Shown here: piece after piece, positions 24,830 to 33,621 of the stretch
Layout of the letters: each line of letters opens with the position of its first letter
How positions within the stretch are numbered: position 1 is the first letter of the stretch
Source of the DNA: Dolichospermum sp. LEGE 00240
GTDB taxonomy: Bacteria; Cyanobacteriota; Cyanobacteriia; Cyanobacteriales; Nostocaceae
Assembly: GCF_015207875.1 (NCBI RefSeq)
Contig: NZ_JADEVZ010000039.1
Span: 1-44,716, forward strand
Length of the DNA stretch: 44,716 nt
Reading direction: 5' to 3'
Translations under genes and position numbers: made by a program
The notes under the pieces: generated by a model
Database searches by the model: none
What the model saw: the letters and a program-made list of their open reading frames with translations, nothing else
What the model was told of the DNA's origin: nothing

Positions 24830-27184
24830 ATGAATTCACTAACTCATTTCCTCAAAACTCTTACTCTCCGCATCTTAGCGTGTCTGCGTGAGATAAAACC
24901 ATATAAATTGCAGATAAAGCGAAACTACAAACTGAATAAAATTATTGCCTCTTGCATTTTAATCTGTTTATTAATCCGATTATGTCCTTATTTTGCCCCT
25001 ATTCATAGTATAGATATTGCCCAGCATCAATTAGCAATAGAGTTTACAGATCGTAACAATTTACCATTAGGAACTGTATTAACTACGGATCAAGAAAATA
25101 CATCAGTTGTCAAATTAAATCAAGTTTCACCCCAATTCATCAAAGCAATATTAGCCGCCGAAGATGGTAGTTTTTATCAACATGGGGCCTTAGATTTAAA
25201 AGCGATTTTTCGAGCGATAAAAGTAGCAATTGAGAATAGGAAAATTGTTTCCGGTGCTTCCACAATTACCATGCAATTGGCGAGAATGTTGGATAATTCA
25301 CCCCGAACATTTACCGCAAAATTAAAAGAGGTTTGGTTATCTTGGCGATTAGCTGCGGGAATGAGTAAAGATGAAATTTTAGCTGCTTATATTAATCGTC
25401 TCCCAATGGGGGGAAATATTTACGGTGTGGAAGCCGCCGCGAGAATTTACTTTTCTATTCCTGCAAGTGATTTAAACTTAGCCCAAGCTGCTATATTAGC
25501 AGCAATTCCTAATAATCCCACTTATTTTCATCCTTATCAATATCGAGAAAGATTACAGCAACGACAGAAATATGTTTTAAACAGAATGGTTCAGGAAAAA
25601 TATATTTCTGATGCAGACGCGCAACAAATATCTCAAGAAGAAGTTATATTTAAACCCCGTCAACAGGGAATTATTGCTGCACCACATTTTTTGTTTTGGT
25701 TAGCAAAAACAAATAATACACCTAATTCAGAATCATCACCTATCCGCACGACAATAAATCGCCCTTTACAGCAATTTGTGGAAGCACAAGTACAACAAGT
25801 GATTTCCTCTTTAAAGGCTAATAATGTCCATGATGCAGCAGCGGTGATAATTGACAACTCCTCTGGGGAGGTTTTAAGTTATGTTGGTTCGCCTGATTAT
25901 TTTAATGATGCGAAATTAGGACGAAATGATGGAGTTCAAGCTTTGCGTCAGCCCGGTTCTACTTTAAAGCCATTTGTGTATGAATTAGCCTTAGAAAAGG
26001 GAGTAATTAGTCCTCATACGATTTTGCCAGATGTTGCTACCCATTATGCAATTCCGGGAGCAAAATTATATAGTCCTACAGATTATACTAATAGCTTTCT
26101 TGGTCCAGTGAGAGTCAGAGTTGCTTTGGCAAATTCTTTAAATGTACCTGCGGTAAAGGTATTAGAAAAAGTGGGTGTAGCAACTTTTTTAAATCGGTTG
26201 CATGAGTTAGGTTTTTCCCATCTAAATCAAGGTGCAGAATATTACGGTTTAGGCTTGACTTTGGGTAGTGGTGAAGTGAATTTATGGGAACTAGCTAAGG
26301 CTTATTTAACTATGGCTAATATGGGGAAAAATATCCCATTAGTTACGACATTAAACAGTTCCCCAATTACCAATTTTCAATCGTTAGTTTCCAATAATTG
26401 GCAATTAATTATTGATATGTTAAGCGATCGCTATGCCAGATCCACAGCTTTTGGTGTAGACTCAGTGTTAAATTTGCCCTTTGCCGTCGCTGTCAAAACT
26501 GGCACATCTTCAAATTATCGTGATACTTGGACAGTTGGCTTTAGCCGTGATTATACTGTAGCTACTTGGGTGGGTAATTTCAACGGTGAACCCATGCGTC
26601 AGGTTTCCGGTGTTACCGGGGCTGCACCTTTGTGGAACAGAATCATGTTACATCTCCATGAACACCAAACACCGGCTGATTTCCCATCTCCAGAGGGCAT
26701 GGTAAAATTACCAATCTGTGCTACCACAGGGTTAAAACCTACACCTAGCTGTACTTCAGTAGTTCAGGAGTATTTCTCTGTAAAAGATAAAATTGCTTAT
26801 GAAAAATCTACGGATTTCCATTTATCACCTGTGTATGATCAATGGTTAGCAAAACAGCCACAATTGCATTCTAATCCTGATAATTTCCGAATTATCTCTC
26901 CTCAAAATGGGGATTTATTTCTGCTGCATCCATCTGAAGAAGGACAGCAAAAACTAGAATTTAAAGCTAGTGCAACATTAAATCAGTCTATAGATTGGTG
27001 GCTAAATGATCAACATTTATCTACACAATCAACCAATGGGATATTTTGGCATTTACGCCCTGGTAATTGGAAGCTAGAAGCCAGGACTGGTAAGATGCAC
27101 GACCAAATAAACTTTCAAGTGGAGGTGGGAAATATCCAACGGAGAAAACAAGGTTTTTCTGTAGCAGATCCTACTAAATTATAG
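24830..27184 (+). CDS. pbpC: Penicillin-binding protein 1C
   Basis: A 784-residue bifunctional peptidoglycan synthase. One membrane anchor lies at about residues 37-55. The GT51 glycosyltransferase domain has E-D-G-S-F-Y-Q-H-G (catalytic E111) and A-S-T-I-T-M-Q-L-A-R. The transpeptidase domain has S377-T-L-K380, S436-L-N438 and K556-T-G. The C-terminal domain of about 90 residues fits the BiPBP_C domain typical of PBP1C. The partner alpha-2-macroglobulin is divergently encoded; in other bacteria both are a conserved pair thought to repair and guard the wall after attack. The first about 25 residues are basic and read from repeat-like DNA, so the true start may be later. Confidence 0.94.
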   Translation: MNSLTHFLKTLTLRILACLREIKPYKLQIKRNYKLNKIIASCILICLLIRLCPYFAPIHSIDIAQHQLAIEFTDRNNLPLGTVLTTDQENTSVVKLNQVSPQFIKAILAAEDGSFYQHGALDLKAIFRAIKVAIENRKIVSGASTITMQLARMLDNSPRTFTAKLKEVWLSWRLAAGMSKDEILAAYINRLPMGGNIYGVEAAARIYFSIPASDLNLAQAAILAAIPNNPTYFHPYQYRERLQQRQKYVLNRMVQEKYISDADAQQISQEEVIFKPRQQGIIAAPHFLFWLAKTNNTPNSESSPIRTTINRPLQQFVEAQVQQVISSLKANNVHDAAAVIIDNSSGEVLSYVGSPDYFNDAKLGRNDGVQALRQPGSTLKPFVYELALEKGVISPHTILPDVATHYAIPGAKLYSPTDYTNSFLGPVRVRVALANSLNVPAVKVLEKVGVATFLNRLHELGFSHLNQGAEYYGLGLTLGSGEVNLWELAKAYLTMANMGKNIPLVTTLNSSPITNFQSLVSNNWQLIIDMLSDRYARSTAFGVDSVLNLPFAVAVKTGTSSNYRDTWTVGFSRDYTVATWVGNFNGEPMRQVSGVTGAAPLWNRIMLHLHEHQTPADFPSPEGMVKLPICATTGLKPTPSCTSVVQEYFSVKDKIAYEKSTDFHLSPVYDQWLAKQPQLHSNPDNFRIISPQNGDLFLLHPSEEGQQKLEFKASATLNQSIDWWLNDQHLSTQSTNGIFWHLRPGNWKLEARTGKMHDQINFQVEVGNIQRRKQGFSVADPTKL

Positions 27185-27298
27185 GATGTTATGGATTGAT
27201 GAATTTTACATAATTACCTCAATCTTTTATCCGGGATTTGATCAATCAAATTCGATAATGTAAATATAGTTGAAACTTTTAAGCAAGTGAAAATAGCC

Positions 27299-27445
27299 AT
27301 GAAGAATACACAAGAAACCAAGTCTGCGAAAAAGAAACAGTCGTTTCTTCCTGTTGATATTGGGACTCCTAAAGTACCAGTCCGCAAAACTAAAGCGAAA
27401 AATCAACAGTCTGAATCACTCAGCGACTGGGAACACGCGAGTTAA
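27299..27445 (+). CDS. Small basic protein (48 residues), hypothetical
   Basis: An open frame too short for standard calling: starts M-K-N-T-Q-E-T-K-S-A-K-K-K-Q, contains F-L-P-V-D-I-G-T-P-K-V-P-V-R-K and ends D-W-E-H-A-S. It is lysine-rich with a short hydrophobic patch, no membrane segment and no known motif. It lies 114 bp after pbpC in the same direction and has no strong ribosome site. The biased, ordered composition (basic, then acidic end) suggests a real small protein, but this is weak support. Confidence 0.45.
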   Translation: MKNTQETKSAKKKQSFLPVDIGTPKVPVRKTKAKNQQSESLSDWEHAS

Positions 27446-27475
27446 TTTATGAACTGCTTTTTTTTCCCTGCATCT

Positions 27476-27568
27476 GTCTAAACTATGATTTGTAGTGATT
27501 TTGGTGATAATGATGATTTAATATGGTAATCATTGAATCAAAGTAATCAAAATAATTATAGTTTAGAC
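27476..27568. repeat. Inverted-repeat-flanked AT-rich segment
   Basis: GTCTAAACTAT at 27476-27486 and its exact reverse complement ATAGTTTAGAC at 27558-27568 bound a segment with repeated TGATT/AATCA motifs. It lies immediately upstream of the GxxExxY fragment. Confidence 0.55.
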
Positions 27569-27608
27569 AATCATCAAGTAAGGTAGGGTAAGTTAGGGTC
27601 AAGAAAAG

Positions 27609-27779
27609 ATGATCAATGAAAAGTATAAATACTCGGAACTGACATCGAAAATCATTGGATGTTCTATGACTGTGCATAAAACATTGGGTAGTGGTTTTCA
27701 AGAAGTAATTTATCAAAGAGTATTGGTAATTGAAATGCAATTGGCGGGTATTTCTTTTGCAAGAGAATTTGAAATATGA
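27609..27779 (+). pseudogene. Truncated GxxExxY-family protein (PD-(D/E)XK fold)
   Basis: A 56-codon frame beginning M-I-N-E-K-Y-K-Y-S-E-L-T. It contains I-I-G-C-S-M-T-V-H-K-T-L-G-S-G-F-Q-E-V-I-Y, which is the N-terminal signature of GxxExxY proteins (here G-F-Q-E-V-I-Y), and ends at R-E-F-E-I. Complete members have about 125 residues and a C-terminal half with the E-x-K nuclease-fold motif. That half is missing: after the stop the DNA is a TGATT-type repeat. I therefore call it a remnant. The function of the family is not established. Confidence 0.78.
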
Positions 27780-27850
27780 TTTTTATGATTGATAGGATGA
27801 AGATGATTTACTCTTATGATTGAGAGTCACACCTGTGAAAATCTTCATCA
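27775..27850. repeat. TGATTG/GGATGAAGATG repeat with hairpin
   Basis: Contains ATGATTGATAGGATGAAGAT and a nine-base inverted pair GATGAAGAT (27796-27804) / ATCTTCATC (27841-27849). It appears to have replaced the 3' half of the GxxExxY gene. Confidence 0.5.
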
Positions 27851-27930
27851 CATTAATCAAAAAAATCGGACGAATCATAGTTAAGACTATGCTACCATCT
27901 ACCAATGGGTAGAAAATCAGGGTTATAAAA

Positions 27931-28638
27931 ATGCAAAGTGGTGACCAAAATCTGATTATTTTGATGATTTACATACTAACCGTCTATTGGACATTTAATC
28001 GCATGATTCAATCTATAGACGATATAGTAAAACTAGATTTCCCAAAAGATGCTGTTGATAATCAATTAAAAGAACAAAATCTCCAAGACACTGTGGGTAT
28101 TTCCTTTAAAACAGGTACTTATGGTTTGGATAAAGTAGAAACTGATCTCAAAGAGTTATCAATGAGTATTGAAAATAAATCAGATAGTATTGCCATATAT
28201 GTTGACTGGGATAATAGTTCTTTCGTCGTTGAACATACCAAGCAATCTCGGCGCGTGATTCGCAAATCTCCAGATGTAACCCGCGATTTAGCCATACCTC
28301 AAGTACCGACAATCATTGCTCCTAAAAAGACAATTTCTGAAAATGTCACCGCAGAAGATGTATTTCAAAGAGACAAAGAATCAGGAACATATAAACCAGC
28401 TTCTCCCTTAATTAATGTTGCTGCTATCAAGAAAAATGATAAACAAAAGAAGTTATACAAAGACTTCATAGATGGCAAAAAAGATTTAGAATTTTCATTA
28501 CAAATTGTGCTGCGAATTTCGGAAATGAGAGTCGGTATTGCGCCAGGAATGAATGTTCCTCCAGTGTCAATTATTAATTGTCCTTTCACTATTAAAAAGC
28601 TTCCTTGGACCTATGCCTTACCTTGGAATAAAAAGTGA
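27931..28638 (+). CDS. Hypothetical membrane-anchored protein
   Basis: A 235-residue protein with one N-terminal hydrophobic helix (residues about 7-22, L-I-I-L-M-I-Y-I-L-T-V-Y-W) and a soluble remainder. Visible parts are a segment rich in D, K and E (residues 25-80), a beta-like patch with I-A-I-Y-V-D-W-D-N-S-S-F-V-V-E-H and a conserved-looking tail I-K-K-L-P-W-T-Y-A-L-P-W-N. I recognise no enzyme motif or family. It lies about 80 bp upstream of rnpB on the same strand, separated by a decayed copy of the 2050 palindrome. Confidence 0.75.
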   Translation: MQSGDQNLIILMIYILTVYWTFNRMIQSIDDIVKLDFPKDAVDNQLKEQNLQDTVGISFKTGTYGLDKVETDLKELSMSIENKSDSIAIYVDWDNSSFVVEHTKQSRRVIRKSPDVTRDLAIPQVPTIIAPKKTISENVTAEDVFQRDKESGTYKPASPLINVAAIKKNDKQKKLYKDFIDGKKDLEFSLQIVLRISEMRVGIAPGMNVPPVSIINCPFTIKKLPWTYALPWNKK

Positions 28639-28648
28639 TCTATGAATA

Positions 28649-28678
28649 TCCTCAACTTCTGGAAAAAGTCGGGGATCT
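28649..28678. repeat. Decayed copy of the GATCCCCGACTTC palindrome
   Basis: ATCCTCAACTTCTGG and AAAAAGTCGGGGATC form an imperfect hairpin related to the perfect palindrome at 2050-2082. Here again it follows a coding sequence (27931-28638), consistent with a terminator role. Confidence 0.55.
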
Positions 28679-28718
28679 GAATCTGGTGATTTTCAGGCAA
28701 TCAAATGTAAAATAAAGA

Positions 28719-29084
28719 AGAGAGTAGGCGTAGGCAGTTGCAGATTAGTCATGAAGACTGGTTTGAGGAAAGTCCGGGCTTCCGAAAGACCAAACTTGCT
28801 GGATAACGCCCAGTGCGAGTGATCGTGAGGATAGTGCCACAGAAAGATACCGCCAGTCAATTTATTGATTGGTAAGGGTGCAAAGGTGCGGTAAGAGCGC
28901 ACCAGCAGCGTCGAGAGGCGTTGGCTCGGTAAACCCCGGTTGGAAGCAAGGCCACAAGGAACTATGGTTGGTCTTTTACCAGTTCCGCTTCAAAAGAGCC
29001 GCTAGAGGTGTTTGGTAACAAGCATCCCAGATAGATAACTGCCCTCGCAAGAGAACAGAACCCGGCTTACTACCGACTCTCTTT
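28719..29084 (+). ncRNA. rnpB: RNase P RNA
   Basis: The catalytic RNA of ribonuclease P, which matures tRNA 5' ends. Conserved blocks are visible: GAGGAAAGTCCGGGCT near the 5' end (28769-28784), the GGTAAACCCCGG region and the 3' block ACAGAACCCGGCTTA (29055-29069). The 5' AGAGAGT and 3' ACTCTCT ends pair to form helix P1, which sets the boundaries given. The length of about 366 nt is normal for type A cyanobacterial RNA. Confidence 0.95.
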
Positions 29085-29272
29085 GAAAACGGACTTTGGA
29101 TTTTATTTTCCATAGTTCGTTTTTTCAATTACTACAAAAAATGGTAAAACTCAGGTATTAAATCTTTTTGATTATACTTTGACAAAAAATTTTTTAGATT
29201 TGGTGAATTTAGCTTTGATAAATTGAGTGTATTGATGATCAATTTTAGCATCTTTAACGTTCACAAGAAACT

Positions 29273-29311
29273 AAAAAGAGTAATTCCAGAAAAACTAGAA
29301 TTACCCTTTTT
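29273..29311 (-). terminator. Terminator of ftsH
   Basis: AAAAAGAGTAATTC pairs with GAATTACCCTTTTT with one mismatch and an 11-base loop, leaving T-runs on either strand. It lies 17 bp after the ftsH stop and may also stop rnpB read-through. Confidence 0.75.
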
Positions 29312-29327
29312 AAAGGTTTAGGAAAAA

Positions 29328-31172
29328 TTACGCAAAGGCAGCCATTTTCACATCGTTATTACCAAGAATTTCTTGTAATTCCTCAGCGTCTACGGTTTCT
29401 TTTTCAATCAGCATTTGAGCAATTTCATCTAATACCTTGCGGTTATCAACTAAAACTTCTTTAGCTCGACTGTAAGCAGTATCTACCAACTTCCGAACTT
29501 CTTCGTCAATAGCAGCAGCGGTTTCTTCTGAGAAGTCACGTTCTGACATAATATCTCGACCCAGGAACATATTTCCTTGTTGACGACCCAGGGCTACTGG
29601 ACCCAAGCGATCGCTCATGCCAAACCGAGTTATCATTTGTTTAGCTACTCTAGCCACTTGCTGTAAATCATTAGAAGCACCAGTGGTAACTTCCTCTTCA
29701 CCAAAAATGATTTCCTCAGCCAGACGACCACCTAAAGCCACAGCCATTTGATTTTCCAAATAAGCACGGCTATATAAACCAGTGTCCATGCGGTCTTCAC
29801 TGGGAGTAAACCAAGTTAAACCACCGGCTTGACCACGAGGAATAATGCTAATCTTTTGCACAGGGTCATAGTCAGGCATTAAAGCCCCAACTAAAGCGTG
29901 ACCTGCTTCATGGTATGCAACCAAAGTTTTGCGCTTTTCGCTCATTACCCGGTCTTTCTTTTCGGGACCGGCTAATACACGGTCAATTGCATCATTAATT
30001 TCATCCATCGAAATTTCGGTTAAATTGCGACGGGCGGCTAAAATTGCGGCTTCATTCAACAGGTTAGATAAATCTGCACCGGTAAAACCAGGAGTCCGAC
30101 GGGCAATTTTATCCAAGTCTACATCTTTAGATAAAGTTTTACCACGAGCGTGAACTCTCAAGATTTCGCTTCTACCAGCGTAGTCGGGACGGTCTACCAC
30201 AACTTGACGGTCAAAACGACCTGGACGTAATAAAGCAGCATCTAATACATCAGGACGGTTGGTAGCAGCAATAATAATAATACCAGTGTTACCTTCAAAA
30301 CCATCCATTTCCGTTAGTAACTGGTTGAGGGTTTGTTCCCGTTCGTCGTTACCACCACCTAAACCAGCACCCCGTTGACGACCTACTGCGTCAATTTCAT
30401 CAATAAAGACGATACAAGGAGCATTAGTTTTCGCTTGTTCAAATAAATCGCGGACGCGGGAAGCGCCCACACCAACGAACATTTCTACAAATTCAGAACC
30501 AGAAATTGAGAAGAAAGGAACACCTGCTTCTCCAGCAACAGCCCGCGCGAGGAGGGTTTTACCAGTACCAGGAGGTCCAACTAAAAGTACACCTTTAGGA
30601 ATTTTTGCACCAATGGCGGTAAAGCGATCGGCATTCTTTAAAAAGTCTACAACTTCATTTAGTTCTAATTTGGCTTGGTCAATACCCGCAACGTCACCAA
30701 AGGTAACTTGAGTTTGGGGTTCCATTTGCACTCTGGCTTTAGATTTACCAAAGTTCATAGCTTGGTTACCTGGTCCACCTTGAGCGCGACGGAGAAGGAA
30801 AAATAAACCAACTAACAGCAATACAGGGAAGAATAAGCTGCTAAGAGCCTTAAACCAGAATCCTTCGTCTGCTTGAGGTAATACGGCAATATCAACACCT
30901 TTATTTGTCAGAGTGTTGATTAAAGCTGGGTCATTAACTAAGGTAACAATCTTTTTGTTAGGGTCATATTTAGGTGTCACCAAAGCTGTAGACCGGTCAG
31001 AACTCAAACTGACTCTCTCAACTCTGCCTTTTTCAACTTCTTGGAGAAATTGGCTGTAGCGCCATGTTTCTCGGCTTTGAGGTTGTTTGTCAAACAATGC
31101 CGTTCCTAGCGCAATAACAACTATAAAAAGGAGCGCGTACAGCCCCGTATTTCGCCATCTTTTATTATTCAC
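29328..31172 (-). CDS. ftsH: ATP-dependent zinc metalloprotease FtsH
   Basis: A 614-residue membrane protease. Two transmembrane helices (about 9-27 and 108-127) flank a lumenal or periplasmic domain. The AAA domain has Walker A G-P-P-G-T-G-K-T (199-206) and Walker [10 protein letters not shown], and the zinc site is H-E-A-G-H (421-425). The sequence best resembles the FtsH3 type (Synechocystis Slr1604), which forms hetero-hexamers with other FtsH subunits; the FtsH2/FtsH3 complex degrades damaged D1 in photosystem II repair. The start is a GTG with AGGAG about 11 bases upstream. Monocistronic with its own terminator. Confidence 0.95.
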   Translation of the reverse strand: MNNKRWRNTGLYALLFIVVIALGTALFDKQPQSRETWRYSQFLQEVEKGRVERVSLSSDRSTALVTPKYDPNKKIVTLVNDPALINTLTNKGVDIAVLPQADEGFWFKALSSLFFPVLLLVGLFFLLRRAQGGPGNQAMNFGKSKARVQMEPQTQVTFGDVAGIDQAKLELNEVVDFLKNADRFTAIGAKIPKGVLLVGPPGTGKTLLARAVAGEAGVPFFSISGSEFVEMFVGVGASRVRDLFEQAKTNAPCIVFIDEIDAVGRQRGAGLGGGNDEREQTLNQLLTEMDGFEGNTGIIIIAATNRPDVLDAALLRPGRFDRQVVVDRPDYAGRSEILRVHARGKTLSKDVDLDKIARRTPGFTGADLSNLLNEAAILAARRNLTEISMDEINDAIDRVLAGPEKKDRVMSEKRKTLVAYHEAGHALVGALMPDYDPVQKISIIPRGQAGGLTWFTPSEDRMDTGLYSRAYLENQMAVALGGRLAEEIIFGEEEVTTGASNDLQQVARVAKQMITRFGMSDRLGPVALGRQQGNMFLGRDIMSERDFSEETAAAIDEEVRKLVDTAYSRAKEVLVDNRKVLDEIAQMLIEKETVDAEELQEILGNNDVKMAAFA

Positions 31173-31363
31173 CGATGTTGATTCTCCTGTACTTGTTTGC
31201 TGCTTATACCTAGCTTCTCTAAGGAAGAGGACATTATGATAATTATGTTAACTTATCTTAATATATCTTAAAACAATCCTCCTGTCACAATAAAAATAAT
31301 CTGTTCTACCCTACAGGCCTGAAAGACGAGGACAGTAGGAATTCTATTGTAGCGATTCTTCGC

Positions 31364-31424
31364 AGGAGTCAGGAGTCAGGAGTCAAGAGGAAGAATAAAA
31401 TTACCCAATGACCAATGACCAATC
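31364..31424. repeat. AGGAGTC and CAATGAC tandem heptamers
   Basis: Three AGGAGTC copies (31364-31386) are followed by three CAATGAC-type copies (31406-31424), which run into the stop codon of the next minus-strand gene. Confidence 0.75.
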
Positions 31425-32208
31425 AATCTTTTTCTGGTGGTCTAATACTAACTGTGCCGTCGGCATTTTTAACGACCCTTCCTCCCAAGCCTTCAATTTC
31501 CTGAATTGCTCGGCTGCGAGTTTTTTCATCCACATTATTGTTTAAAACCATTGCCCATGTAGCTACTCGTGCTGCTTTACTGTCAGGATTTTTACTCAAG
31601 AATTTGGCAGTTTTCTGAGAAATATATGCTACTTGCTTGCCTTCTTCATCAGTATAAGCGCTCGCCCACTCTGCGGCTTTGAGGAAAGATTTTTTTGATG
31701 ATTGAGCATTACCTAAAAATAATAACTCATCTGTGCCTTTATAACGCCAAATATAGTATGATCTGGGGGGAATTTGTGGTGATAAGGATTTTAATCCTTT
31801 TTCCATCAGAGCTATAGTCCTATCTGGCATACCACCATATAAAGAACTACTTATAGAAAGCCCTAAATAGGCTTCTAAAAAACGTGGATCACGGTCTAAA
31901 ATAACTTCAAAATACTCCGGGCTGATACTGTATCCGGTTTTGTCTCTGGCTTCATTATCACCGAAGAATTGCAAAAAGTCAATATATACCCAATCGGCAA
32001 TGAGATTTTTATAACTAAAACTGGGGATAGCCTGAAGTAAGTTTAAGCGGAAAATTTCTTTTTTGAGGTCTTTTTGCAGAATTTCTACGGAAATAGATTG
32101 TTTATTAATTAATAGTTTTTGCAGTTTTGGTATTTGCATTAAGCTAATACTGACAATACAAAAGCCAGCAACTAAGGGCGTGGTAATAGCTTCACGAGAT
32201 AAAAACAT
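31423..32208 (-). CDS. Conserved hypothetical, TPR-like
   Basis: A 261-residue protein with an N-terminal hydrophobic segment (residues 8-26) that could be a signal anchor, then a mainly helical body. The region with N-L-I-A-D-W-V-Y-I-D-F-L-Q-F-F-G-D and L-D-R-D-P-R-F-L-E-A-Y-L resembles cyanobacterial proteins with TPR-like helices. The C-terminal tail (G-G-R-V-V-K-N-A-D-G-T-V-S-I-R-P) looks like a short beta element. No catalytic residues are recognised. Flanked on both sides by heptanucleotide repeats and located between ftsH and ackA on the same strand. Function unknown. Confidence 0.8.
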   Translation of the reverse strand: MFLSREAITTPLVAGFCIVSISLMQIPKLQKLLINKQSISVEILQKDLKKEIFRLNLLQAIPSFSYKNLIADWVYIDFLQFFGDNEARDKTGYSISPEYFEVILDRDPRFLEAYLGLSISSSLYGGMPDRTIALMEKGLKSLSPQIPPRSYYIWRYKGTDELLFLGNAQSSKKSFLKAAEWASAYTDEEGKQVAYISQKTAKFLSKNPDSKAARVATWAMVLNNNVDEKTRSRAIQEIEGLGGRVVKNADGTVSIRPPEKD

Positions 32209-32210
32209 AG

Positions 32211-32290
32211 TAGGGAATAGGGAATAGGGAATGGGTAGTGGGTAATGGGTAATAGGGAGGGATTTTCTTCTTTCTTCTTTCTTCTTTTTT
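32211..32290. repeat. GGGAATA/GGGTAAT and TTTCTTC tandem repeats
   Basis: Successive GGGAATA, GGGTAGT and GGGTAAT heptamers (32213-32259), then three copies of TTTCTTC (32264-32290), fill the gap before ackA. Confidence 0.8.
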
Positions 32291-32305
32291 CTCCTGACTC
32301 CTCTA

Positions 32306-33517
32306 TTATTTTTGCAGTAATTTCCAACATTGTTGAGCTATCGCCCAATCTTCTTGAGTTTCTATAACTAAGACTCGCACTGTGGAATCAGGTGTGGCAA
32401 TATCAACATCAATAGGTTGCTGGTGATTTTTCGCTGAGTCAATTTTCAGTCCTAAAAATCCCCAGGCTTCGCAAGCAGCTTGACGAATTGCTGGGGAGTT
32501 TTCGCCGACTCCAGCGGTAAAAACTAAAACATCTAAACCTTGTAAACTAGCCAACATTGCCCCGATCCCAGACCGGAGGCGATGTACGTATATATCCCAG
32601 GCTAGTTGGGCGCGTTGATTACCTTGGTCTTTTGCGGCTATCACTTCCCTTAAATCACTAGATACTCCAGAAATACCTTTTAATCCTGAAGCTTTATTTA
32701 ATACATTATCTAATTCTTGACTAGAGTAATTATACTGTTGCAATAAATAAATTAAAATCCCTGGATCAATTGAACCACTGCGGCTACCCATCATTAAACC
32801 ATCTAGGGGAGTAAATCCCATTGTTGTGTCAATACTGCAACCATTTTTGATGGCGGCTAAAGAACAACCATTACCTAAATGACAGGTAATTATTCGCAGA
32901 GATTGTAAATCTTGACCAAGAATTTCCGCCGCTCGATTGGCACAATACTGGTGACTGATGCCATGAAAGCCGTAACGGCGAATATCTTGTTGAACTAAAT
33001 GATAGGGGATGGGATAGGTAGCTGCGGCTTCGGGTAAAGTTTGGTGAAATCCGGTATCGAAAACTGCGATTTGGGGGATATTCCCTAGACTATTTTCAAT
33101 GGCTTCAATGCCGGATAAAGCGGCTGGATTATGGGCTGGGGCTAGATTGCATAGGTGAGCGATCGCCTGTTTGACTTCTTCCGTAATTATTACAGCCTCT
33201 TGGTAATTTTGTCCGCCATGTACTACTCGATGTCCTACCACATCTATGGCTGCTAAATCATCAATTACCTTGGTTGTGCTATTTGTAAGGGTAGATAGCA
33301 AATGAGTAAACTGCACCTGTCGGGAATCATCAGTCAGGGTTTCTTGTAGTTTTGCACCTGTAGCGGTTTTAACTGTAATTTCTGCCTGATGGTCTTCAGT
33401 CCAATTGATTTTTCCTACCCACAGAGGTTGGGGGGCTAAATTAGGAATCGTGGATGTCATGTCATACAGACAACTCTTTTGGCTGCTAGAACCGGCATTG
33501 AGGATGAGTATTTTCAT
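32306..33517 (-). CDS. ackA: Acetate kinase
   Basis: A 403-residue acetokinase that interconverts acetate plus ATP and acetyl phosphate, part of fermentation and carbon overflow. Motifs: N-A-G-S-S-S-Q-K (7-14), G-H-R-V-V-H-G-G, H-L-G-N-G-C-S-L-A-A-I and V-F-T-A-G-V-G-E-N-S. Length normal. No pta gene is nearby. Small GC-poor gaps separate it from moeA, 104 bp upstream on the same strand; shared transcription is possible but not shown. Confidence 0.96.
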   Translation of the reverse strand: MKILILNAGSSSQKSCLYDMTSTIPNLAPQPLWVGKINWTEDHQAEITVKTATGAKLQETLTDDSRQVQFTHLLSTLTNSTTKVIDDLAAIDVVGHRVVHGGQNYQEAVIITEEVKQAIAHLCNLAPAHNPAALSGIEAIENSLGNIPQIAVFDTGFHQTLPEAAATYPIPYHLVQQDIRRYGFHGISHQYCANRAAEILGQDLQSLRIITCHLGNGCSLAAIKNGCSIDTTMGFTPLDGLMMGSRSGSIDPGILIYLLQQYNYSSQELDNVLNKASGLKGISGVSSDLREVIAAKDQGNQRAQLAWDIYVHRLRSGIGAMLASLQGLDVLVFTAGVGENSPAIRQAACEAWGFLGLKIDSAKNHQQPIDVDIATPDSTVRVLVIETQEDWAIAQQCWKLLQK

Positions 33518-33621
33518 AAATTCAAATTCCCTGTTTCCTACATTTAGCTTTTTATCTACTATGAATTAACCGCAGATTTACCCATGTCTTGCACCCAGAG
33601 GCGCAGAGAGTTAATTGTCTT

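Noticed and set aside
27483-27740. Minus-strand frame of 85 codons over the GxxExxY fragment
   Set aside because: Low-complexity translation of repeat DNA, rich in Y/N/H; antisense to the recognised GxxExxY fragment.
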